Shown here: positions 1 through 7,611 of the stretch, piece by piece | How positions within the stretch are numbered: position 1 is the first letter of the stretch | Layout of the letters: each line of letters begins with the position of its first letter | DNA from: Entamoeba invadens IP1 | Lineage: Eukaryota > Evosea > Mastigamoebida > Endamoebidae | Reading direction: 5' to 3' | DNA length: 11,145 nt | Assembly (NCBI RefSeq): GCF_000330505.1 | Contig: NW_004440356.1 | Coordinates: 280,792-291,936 of the forward strand | Position numbers and translations under genes: made by a program | The notes under the pieces: model-generated | Told to the model about the DNA's origin: nothing | Database searches by the model: none | Seen by the model: only the letters and a program-made list of their open reading frames with translations

Positions 1-670
1 TCAACAGAATGTGCTATTTATATTCCAAAGTTAATGTCATCATTGATGATGAAATTGAATGTTCCGATACTTGGTGTAGTTGTGAAGCTTTTTCTGTGTT
101 TGGTATACCTTGTATACATATAATAAAAAGAGCTTATAAATATTCTAATTACCCAATTTCCAAATTATGTTTTTCAAATGAAATATTAAAGGAAAATGTT
201 TTTAAAAAGATTGTACATACAAAAGAAACAAGAAATGAACAAATAGATTGTTTCTCAAAGAAACATACAGATTTACATTATTAACTTGAGTGCATTGAAC
301 CTGCGTTTCAAAATGATGCTTTTTGCATGCATGTTATTATTCATTTGTTAACAAATGTACAAAAAATCCCAGCTTTTATCTTGACCATCAAATGGTATGT
401 AGCCAAAAAAATGCTCAAAACTTGTGTAATGTCAGAAACTCAAAAAACACAAATGGGCCTATTGATACTACTTCAATTCGTGATCCAAAAACACAACACC
501 ACAAAGGACCGAACCCTCGTCGGCTTGTTGAAAAGGTTGAAAATATACACAAAAGTGTAAGGCCTGATAAAACAACAATGCAAAAGCCTGTGTTAAGACT
601 TAAACTTACAAAAAAGCCAAACACAAAAACATTAGAACAGAATTTGGTTTCACTAACAAATTTTTATTGA
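1..670 (+). pseudogene. MULE (Mutator-like) transposase, 3' part, broken
   Basis: This is the C-terminal part of a Mutator-like transposase, the enzyme that cuts and inserts MULE DNA transposons. The frame is already open at the left edge, so the catalytic part lies upstream of the window. Seen: a SWIM zinc finger of form CxC-x9-CxH (Cys codons from 75, CSCEAFSVFGIPCIH), a metal-binding module typical of MULE/FAR1 proteins just after the catalytic core. The frame stops at a TAA (282-284). From 323 a second frame carries a basic tail with DP, KG and PRR around 480-520, resembling the low-complexity C-termini of MULE proteins, and ends at 670. The change of frame plus the stop suggests a decayed copy; where the frame changes, somewhere in 285-420, is not resolved. 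A host gene derived from a MULE is possible but less likely given the break. Confidence 0.7.
75..119 (+). other. SWIM zinc-finger motif
   Basis: CxCx9CxH signature (CSC...PCIH) with the aromatic Phe and the GIP triplet usual before the second Cys. It is preceded by an acidic stretch and a Trp. This is the main reason for the MULE call. Confidence 0.75.
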
Positions 671-1103
671 TATTTTATATTCGTGTAACTAAATATCAAA
701 AAACAAAAATATAAAAATTTTAAAATTTTGTAATATTATTATATATATTTTGTTATAAACATATATTGTACTATTATTAATAATAAAAATTAATATATAA
801 AATAGTTTAATTTGTGTAAATTCATATAATATAATTATTATTAAAATACTATTATTAATAATAAATGTATTTTTGTATTTATTTTTAGCAAAAATTGCGT
901 TTTATTTTAAGAGGTGGTGGTGGAAAAAGCCGGTCCAGTTCAACTTAAATTTAAACTTTAGAATTATTTATAAAACATTCCATCATTCATAAACTCAAAT
1001 TAACACCTAATATAACAACGCATTTTCGGGTTATTAGGGTTGACAAAAACGAAGAATGTAATAAAAATAATTTTGGGTTTGCAAAATAACAAAAAAACAA
1101 AAA
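671..1103. other. AT-rich spacer between MULE and piggyBac
   Basis: There is no coding signal. The stretch is almost pure A/T to about 890. A 19-bp direct repeat (tactattattaataataaa) lies at 769-787 and 847-865. A small GC-richer patch (ggtggtggtgg...ccggtccagt) sits at about 911-940. The outer ends of both transposons should lie here, but I could not fix a MULE terminal repeat or a piggyBac TTAA boundary. A TTAA at 1000-1003 is one candidate among several. Confidence 0.5.
769..865. repeat. 19-bp direct repeat, two copies
   Basis: The same 19 bases occur at 769-787 and 847-865, 78 bp apart. The unit is itself partly palindromic (attattaataat). In such AT-rich DNA this may be chance or slippage. 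Confidence 0.5.
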
Positions 1104-1131
1104 AGAGGGAAAATGTGCATGGTCTATGCAC
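1104..1131 (+). repeat. piggyBac left inverted repeat / stem-loop
   Basis: This 28-bp segment matches the reverse complement of 4036-4063 at 22 of 28 positions without gaps. Its core is a hairpin, TGTGCAT-ggtct-ATGCACA (7-bp arms, 5-base loop). It lies about 35 bp past the transposase stop. It is probably a terminal or subterminal repeat bound by the transposase. The exact transposon end is not established. Confidence 0.6.
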
Positions 1132-1164
1132 ACGAAATAACCCGAAATTGTAGCCAAATTATAT

Positions 1165-1305
1165 TTAATTACGAGCAAGTATTTCACATTCATTGCAAAT
1201 AAAAACTTTTTTGAAAATCGAATGCTTCGTGCATACAGAATAATAACAGTTATAACAGACCCTCGAAGAATTCCTTGTTACTCCATCTCGATAACACAAA
1301 TAACA
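1165..1305 (-). other. piggyBac C-terminal cysteine-rich domain
   Basis: This is the last ~47 residues of the transposase. They contain CYLC, CYNC, CTKH and CNEC, a spacing that fits the cross-brace zinc domain (CRD) of piggyBac proteins used for end recognition. All ligands are retained although the upstream gene is broken. Confidence 0.75.
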
Positions 1306-2148
1306 TCTTCCTCGTTCTTTAATGGTTTCTTCATCTTTTAAGATCAGGTATTTTCCAATTATTCTGATGTTCAAACCTTCTACTAAAAGACGAACAAGGC
1401 AGTTTGGTCCAGGAGGGATACTTCCAACAATTTGATTTGAAAGGGATTCAACAAAATTCTTATGAGTTGAGTGTTGATGTGTATTATTGAATAGAATGTA
1501 TGCATTTGTAACTGCACAATTAATAATATCATAAAAGCAAGAAAGTGTAAACCTATTGCTTCTCCTACTCACATCGTTATAATGAATAAGTTGGTCATAG
1601 CGATCCACTCCAACTTTGTGAGTGTTATACAACATTATCATTTGAGGTTTGTTGTTATGGCTTGTTGAGTTGATGTATTTGGTTATAAAATTGCAAACCA
1701 ATTTTACAGATTTGTTTACCTTACATTGGTATTTAACTATTGTCATATTTCCAGATGACATATAAAATGTGGAGTGTAATTCTTCCTTGGTATTTTCTGA
1801 CCAACATTCTGGAATTTATGTTCTCCCTTTCCTCACTGTGCCAAGATAGTAATTTCCTGTAGATTGGATATATTGGAGAATTTCATAAGTTGTATAGAGA
1901 TTATCAAGTACAATAATGTGGTGACCATCTTTGAACGGTTCAAGAAGAGTCTTTACTGTTTCTAAGAGACGACCTTTACTCGATCTTCCATTTTGTTTTC
2001 GAAGTTTGAAGTTGTTTTTTGGAAAAATTGTAGTTGGCAATTCGTTGTTTTTATCAAAATGTTCTTTTATTCTCGCATTGTTATCGTCCGAATTATCTTC
2101 GAGTGTTTTAAAGAACAACAATTCAATTTCGATATGTTCAAGAGTCAT

Positions 2149-2480
2149 TTTGTTTTTTCTCGGCTAACCAAGTATTTTCATTTTCTGGTTGAGCTGTTTT
2201 AATAATTTTAAACGTCTTTTTTTATTTTTAAAGTTTTCTGTCTCACTTTTATTTGTACTAATGTAACTTTGAGTCAAATGAATTTGTTGGGTTATTGCAG
2301 TCGTGTTTACAGAGACGTTTTGACTTTCTGAATATTGTGTTTGGTGAATTGTAGTATTATGTGATATCAACTGTGAAGATGTCGGTGTAGGTGTTATTGT
2401 GTCAATCAAATTTTTATTGTCTTTATCTTTGTGCTCATCAGTACCTCTACCAAAGTATTTTCCATCAAGAAAATACCCCG
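2149..2480 (-). other. low-complexity insertion in piggyBac core
   Basis: Between the region after the first catalytic Asp (GYFLDG, near 2470) and the second (1903) there is a Ser/Thr/Gln/Asn-rich then Lys-rich stretch. It has no counterpart in typical piggyBac transposases, which go from one to the other in well under 100 residues. The TAG lesion sits at its end. Confidence 0.5.
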
Positions 2481-3806
2481 TATCTGCACAATTGATACAA
2501 TCCTCCCGGATCCCCCTAATATGAGGTTTGTCTTTTATATATACCAAATCCCTAAACATCCCTGAAAATGGAATAATATGTTCATCTATTGTTAACCACT
2601 TTCCGGGTTTGAAATATTTTTTACAATTGAGAACCAATTCACTCAAAAGTTGGTTGATGGAAAAAAGAGATGATTTTTTTGATGTTCTCTCGTTGTTATA
2701 TAATCAGTTCTTAAACAACGTTTGATTGTGTTAAAACGAAGTTGTGGTAGTACTTCTCTTATTTCATCATTCTCTTTGTACAATTCAATAAAACTCTTGT
2801 TTGGTGAAAGAGAAAATTTGACTACAAGACCTACAAAAGCGTTAATCTCATCAAATGTGAAAGGCACGATGTTTGTGTTTCTTTGAGGAGTATTGTTAAT
2901 TAAAACGAGCAATTTTAAACAAGAGAGTTTTTCTATGTTAAGAATGATTGATTCAGTTGTACAAATATTTAATTTCGTTAAAGCTGTCAAGTTGTTGTAT
3001 CTATCCGATAAAGTAAGATTGTCAAAGTGTTTTATTTGACACAACACGTTTAAACATTTCAGTCCCGTGTAAATCTCGCACAAATCAACGCGTTTGTTCA
3101 TCCATTCTGATATGGAACTTTTGTTTTTCCAAAAAGAATTGGTAAAATCCTCAAATCCAAAGTGATTGTCAACTTCATTGTTAGTTAAAACAAATTCAAA
3201 GGTGTCGATTGGAGCCAGTACTTTATTGAAGTCAAATATATATTGAGAGAATTCCTGGATTGTTTTTTCAACTGGTATTTTCTGGTTCGAACATTTAAGA
3301 ATCCATTCTAACATTTGGGAATCCATCAATTCTAAAAATACACTTGACTCTGAATCACACTCGGTGATACCCGTAACTTCAAAACCTTCTTCATGGAACT
3401 TCAAGTCTTCACTTTTTAATTGGCATTGAGATTTCCATAGTAATCCCTTTTCTTTACACCCACATGTTTTTTCATAATTTTGAGTAAACTTTTTCAACTC
3501 CACGTTTCTATTCCGATGTCTGTTGTATTGCTTTGTTTTTAATTTTTGTTCCAGTCTTTCTTTTGCTATTGAAACAGTTTTCTTCTGGTGTCAAGTTGCG
3601 AGGCTCTTCTTTTCCAAGTTTGTTTTTTCAGAAATATTTTCACTTGATGAATACTCGCTTTCATCTTCTATAGTTAAAGTTTCCGTATTATCGTTTTTGT
3701 AATTACCCGTGTCTACAACATCCTCGTTTGAAAACAATCGTCTTTCAATAGCATAATACATTCCTTCTGTCATTTCTTGGATTTGTTCACTTTCATCGAA
3801 AGCCAT

Positions 3807-4796
3807 CAGAACTCATTTATTTTTAAAGTTTTCATTTTTTGCAAAAGATAAATAAATAAAAATAGTAAAATCGTTTTATATTTGGATAAGATTCACATTT
3901 TATCGATTTTATATTTAATTGTAGTTTGATTATATAATATTATTTATTATATAAGTTATAGTATAACTTTTAATTATAAAAATAACAAAAAAATAAAATT
4001 TAATCATTTTTACAATTTTTTATCATCAAAACCCTGTGTATAGGTAATGCACATTTTTACTCTTCTGTTATTTTAAGTTTTAATTGGGTTTTAATCAAGA
4101 TTTGTCTTTCAATCAATAAAATATATAATTTAACAAATTAATATTAGTAATAAAAATAATACGAAAATAAACTTTTTTATAAACAAATAAAAATGTTAAT
4201 AAAATTGATTAAATCATATTATCAGATATTCAAGTTTTTTTAAAAAAACAAAATAAAAAACACTTAAAACGTGTGTAAAAATGTGGGTTCGATATAACCA
4301 ATAAGATTGGTTCAAACAAAATAAAATAACAACATAACAAAAATATTATTATTGAAATAAAAAAATGGATTTTATTCAAAGTAAAAATACTTAGAGAACC
4401 AAATAACATCAAAATATTACGATAAAAACCCACTACTTACTATTAATTTTGTTTGTTATTGTATTAACACAATAATAACATTGAAATAATTATCTTATAC
4501 GGCAAAACAACGCTATAAAACATCAATTTAAGTCGAGAAAAATAGCAGTTTTGGATACATTATACAATGCGTGACAAATAAATAATAAATTGTATAGAAA
4601 TTGTAAAAATAAATAAACTATAATAAATAAACCTTTGAACAATAAAAACGATAGTTGAATTATTATATATTTTATGATTGATTATAACAATAATTATTAA
4701 AACTAAACCAAATGAACACCAATATGAATATAATTATATTGAGCCAAACATAAACAACCTTCTCATGCTTATTCGTTTATCATCTACAACCACCTC
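3807..4796. other. AT-rich non-coding region right of piggyBac
   Basis: No gene is recognised. It contains the right piggyBac repeat (4036-4063) and a candidate TTAA boundary at 4091-4094 just after an ATTGGG. The remainder to about 4740 is featureless A/T. A 67-residue open frame on the minus strand at 4230-4433 is hydrophobic, of biased composition and without recognisable domains, so it is not called as a gene. 4740-4796 may hold a highly decayed continuation of the actin fragment. Confidence 0.5.
4036..4063 (-). repeat. piggyBac right inverted repeat / stem-loop
   Basis: Partner of 1104-1131 (22/28 identical in inverted orientation). It also has an imperfect stem-loop (TGTGTAT-aggta-ATGCACA). 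Further out, TGTTATTTT at 4066-4074 pairs with AAAATAACA at 1083-1091, but with a 10-base difference in spacing. Together these mark the element's two ends around the transposase. Confidence 0.6.
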
Positions 4797-5100
4797 CGTT
4801 CTAAGCCATTAGTTTGATGCCTGAGTACATTGATGTTCCATTTGAAAAGACGATATTTTCATACAAGTTCTTTCTGATGTCGACATCGCACTCATGATTG
4901 AGTTGTAAATTGTCTCATGGATACCTGATGCTTCCATACCAAGGAATGATGGCTGAAAGAGTGCTTCTGTTCATCTGAATCTCTCGTTTCCAATGGTGAT
5001 GACTTGACTGTTTGAAAATTTGTTTGATTTTTTTCGAGTTCTGATGATGAGGCAGATTTTTGCATTTTTTCGTCAAATCAAATGCAATGCGGCAAAGTTA
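4797..5100 (-). pseudogene. actin-derived fragment, truncated and decayed
   Basis: Reading the minus strand from about 5100, several short blocks match conserved actin in order. They are LC..IAFD and DEKMQKSASSSELEK, then [47 protein letters not shown] and a GT-SMYSGI block. This is roughly actin residues 215-310, the subdomain 3/4 part that helps form the nucleotide pocket. Breaks: a base lost in the DF codons near 5075, a garbled stretch at about 5000-5035, TGA at 4971-4973 where Cys is expected, and a base lost at about 4891-4893 (the Lys codon before CDVDIR). The 5' two thirds of actin is absent: similarity stops sharply near 5100. The C-terminal 65 or so residues are missing or unrecognisable. 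It is a dead copy, either a 5'-truncated retroposed copy or a degraded duplication. Confidence 0.88.
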
Positions 5101-6138
5101 TTTATAGTAATAAATAATTATTTATTTTTTGAATTTTTATTCCAAATATAACAAAAAAATTATGTGTTGTTTCACACATTTATTTAATGTTGATTTACGA
5201 TATTTATTCGAATTTCAAATGTTTTTTCGGGATATAAGGATTAAAAAATGATAATTTTTGATTACAAATTGGTTTTGCACATTGTTGTTAAAATAGTGCA
5301 ACTTTAAACTATGAATTTATCCATCACAAATCTTGAAATAACCAACTCAATTATCGTGTTTATTCAAATTTATATCAACTATTTTCTTTGTTTTATCACA
5401 AACTTTTTTGTTTTGTAGCAAGTGACGTTGTTTTTTATAACAATTTAATTAGTACTTTTATTTAATTTAAACCATTTCATTGTTTAGCAATCTTCAAATA
5501 AAACACAAAAATGTTCTTTGCATTTTATTTGTTAAAATAGTATTCAATAATTAAAAATAACTACAAATGTCTTGCATAATAAAAAAATTTGAACAAAACT
5601 GGGTAACCTTACTGTATTTATTTTTAAAATTTTAAACAAAAACTTCTATTTAAAAACACAAAACACAATTCGTTACCTAATCAATTAAATAAACAATACA
5701 TTATAAATTATCTAATATTTTTAACTATAACTGTTAATAATATTATAAGTATCATTTATATGTCTATTTTTTATTGATCCATTGTCGTGGAATAACAGAT
5801 AGTCGTTAATTTTAAATATTTTTTTAAATTATACCTTTAAAAACAAAAATTATTTTAATATTTTTGTTATTTGGTGTGTTTGGATAACATTATTTTAACA
5901 TCATTGTTATTCAAACAAATTAATTTATAATAATTATTAAATTATTATTTTAGACTCTATATTATTATTGCAAAAATAATATTATAAATAAAGTATGTAA
6001 TCGATTTTAACCTCTAAATAATTTTAATTGTTATCTATATAACAACTACATCAATTATATTACATGTGATCATTTTATTGATCATTCACTAAACTAGTGT
6101 GTTTCTGTTTATATAAATTCAATGCTTATTTGTTTTTG

Positions 6139-6170
6139 TTTGACTTTGAACTTTTTAGTTCAAAGTCAAA
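6139..6170. repeat. perfect 14-bp stem, 4-base loop hairpin
   Basis: Arms TTTGACTTTGAACT (6139-6152) and AGTTCAAAGTCAAA (6157-6170) are exact reverse complements around TTTT. The flanks show weaker outer complementarity (agtgtgttt near 6096 against aaacact near 6186). It may be the core of a small palindromic element. No transcript evidence is visible. Confidence 0.7.
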
Positions 6171-6203
6171 ACGCGTATTATAACCAAACACTGTGTATCT
6201 TCC

Positions 6204-6254
6204 ATAATTATAACATTATAAAAAAGGTGATTATACCATTTTTGTTATAATTAT
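6204..6254. repeat. 12-bp inverted repeat
   Basis: ATAATTATAACA at 6204-6215 and its exact complement at 6243-6254 enclose 27 bases. The arms are nearly all A/T, so chance is plausible. It lies about 35 bp from the stronger hairpin at 6139-6170. Confidence 0.4.
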
Positions 6255-6655
6255 ACATAAAATACAATAGTTTTAATTACACAACATTGTTATATCAATG
6301 TGATCACTTATCACTTAGATAAAATCACGTTGTAGTATAGATATGATTGTTGATGTGTTATTGTGTCAAAATTATGTCTGTTGATTGTTACTATTATATA
6401 TAACAATTATAATTATAAAACTATTATAAATAACATGATAAATTATTAATAATATATTAATTTATTTTATTATAAATTATAGTTTAAAGTGTCAACTTTG
6501 GTATATATCATGATATCTTTACACTTGTGTTTTTCTTTGTTTTTGATTATCTTATACATTTACCATAAGTTTTTTGTTTGTTGCCCAAAATGCATAATTC
6601 GGAAATGAATAAACAGTGGCTGCAAAATAAACATTTATTTACCAAATACAAATCT

Positions 6656-6848
6656 TTATATTCTAAATAGATTGCATAAAACACGTTTTACCTTTTGTTT
6701 TTGTTTGAAAATGATAAAAATATTCAAATTACAAACAATGAATTCATATCTTGCTTCCTCGACAGTAAAACGACGTGAATTTCAACGAGTGATCACAAAA
6801 CCTCGTGGTGACCAAAGTTTATTTAAACGCGACTACTTTTATTGTTAA
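6656..6848. other. short coding-like island, strand unclear
   Basis: This patch is richer in G/C than its surroundings. On the plus strand an ATG at 6738 opens a 36-codon frame to TAA at 6846-6848 (MNSYLASSTVKRREF...). On the minus strand a frame reads LWSPRGFVITR, a TGA at 6782-6784, then RRFTVEEARYEFIVCNL, ending at TAA 6656-6658. Both have protein-like composition, unlike the surrounding low-complexity frames. I recognise no family. It may be a remnant exon of a decayed gene or chance. Confidence 0.25.
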
Positions 6849-7330
6849 AGTTGATTTTATAAATTTTTCTCGATTTTGCGATTTTTGATACTTTTGAAAA
6901 TGTATTTTAGTTATTTTTTGTTTATTTTACACTTATTTTCTTTAAGATTTTTTTTCAAAGTCGGAACAAACAAAAGTGTCTTAACGTCTTATCTTATTTC
7001 TTTTACAAAAAATAGTAAAACCCAATTTTTAAATTTTTGTATTTTTCAAAGTTTACAAAAAATCTATTTATTTTCCCTTGTAATTGTTTTTGAGATCAAT
7101 TGCACATTGAAATTTCAAGACACCTCAAAGTCTATGCTTTATTTTCTTTTCTTTGTTATTTTATGATGCAATTGATTTTGAATATTCCGGACCAGTATGT
7201 TTTATGATGCAATTTGGTCTTTGTTATATTTTATAATTAATTTTTTTATTGTTATAAGTTGTGGTCATCTCAATAAAATTTTGATCTGACTTTTCCATAC
7301 AACTGTGAATTGTTTCTGAAAAGATCAAGC
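6849..7330. other. T-rich gene-free stretch
   Basis: No supported gene. A 96-codon open frame at 6876-7166 begins with TTG and is almost entirely Phe/Leu/Ile/Ser/Lys from T-rich DNA, so it is not called. A 15-bp direct repeat lies at 7159-7173 and 7200-7214. Confidence 0.5.
7159..7214. repeat. 15-bp direct repeat, two copies
   Basis: TTTTATGATGCAATT occurs at 7159-7173 and again at 7200-7214. A related flank (tctttgttat-tttat) occurs before the first copy and after the second, so this may be the trace of a short tandem duplication. Confidence 0.5.
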
Positions 7331-7450
7331 AAAAAAGTGAACCTTTGTTCATCCCAACTTCAACAAAAAACTCACTTTTTTACTATAATTTATAAAAATT
7401 TACTATAAAAATATACTAGAGCCGTCGTTCCAGGGTGTCTAGCTTTTTTT
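7331..7450. other. two stem-loops ending in a T-run
   Basis: First stem: AAAAAAGTGA (7331-7340) with its exact complement at 7372-7381, and an inner TTTGTT/AACAAA pairing. Second: CTAGA (7416-7420) with TCTAG (7438-7442) around an unusually GC-rich loop (gccgtcgttccagggtg), then C and seven T. A stem followed by a T-run resembles an RNA polymerase III stop, but I see no A or B box and no known RNA family. Confidence 0.3.
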
Positions 7451-7560
7451 GAAAAAATTAAAGAAAAAAGGTCACATTTACATTACAATTGACTAAGATT
7501 ATTATTTTTTTTACAAATTTTGATTTTTCCCGTCTTCAAAGGGTTAATAACTTTTTGCCA

Positions 7561-7611
7561 AATATTTGAGGAAGTGCAAAGTTTGGCAAACTTTACACTT
7601 TCTCAAAAATT
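7561..7611. repeat. long near-perfect palindrome
   Basis: Arms 7561-7585 and 7587-7611 are reverse complements at about 22 of 25 positions around a single G. The inner 18 bp (7568-7585 / 7587-7604) match at 16. The sequence is not simple A/T (gaagtgcaaagtttg core). This is far longer than expected by chance and may be a palindromic transposon remnant or a cruciform-forming site. Confidence 0.7.

Larger units (their letters stand above)
1165..3806 (-). pseudogene. piggyBac transposase, broken
   Basis: This is a piggyBac-family DDD transposase, which cuts and pastes its element at TTAA sites. Reading from ATG at 3806: an acidic N-terminus (3806-3591), a piggyBac helical region (3590-2680), then the RNase H-like core. 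The catalytic Asp codons are all present: TIDE at 2584-2586, VLDN at 1903-1905, and GVDRYDQL at 1603-1605 with a further Asp at 1594-1596. The family motifs KDKPH, GTVRK and RRS are visible. The C-terminus is a Cys/His domain (three C-x2-C pairs and a C-x2-H) that binds element ends. Lesions: TGA at 3591-3593, a frame change in homopolymers at about 2661-2680, TAG at 2164-2166 and TAA at 1816-1818. The span (about 880 codons) exceeds the usual 550-700, largely through a low-complexity insertion between the first two Asp residues. It is not functional as it stands. Confidence 0.9.
5101..6655. other. AT-rich gene-free region with hairpins
   Basis: I see no coding signal or known RNA gene. The sequence is about four-fifths A/T with poly-A and poly-T runs. 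Notable content is the perfect 14-bp hairpin at 6139-6170 and an AT-only inverted repeat at 6204-6215 / 6243-6254 (12 bp, 27-base loop). Confidence 0.5.

Noticed and set aside
415..624. Minus-strand frame opposite the MULE tail
   Set aside because: Shadow of the plus-strand frame, with no recognisable features.
6876..7166. 96-codon hydrophobic open frame
   Set aside because: It starts at TTG and its Phe/Leu/Ile/Lys content is what T-rich DNA gives. No domain or promoter is visible.
930..7196. Near-identical CCGGTCCAGT (929-938) and CCGGACCAGT
   Set aside because: Only a 10-base word with one mismatch and dissimilar flanks; probably coincidence.
7200..7292. C/D-box snoRNA (ATGATGC ... CTGA)
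   Set aside because: The C box is imperfect, there is no closing terminal stem, and the motifs are short enough to occur by chance.
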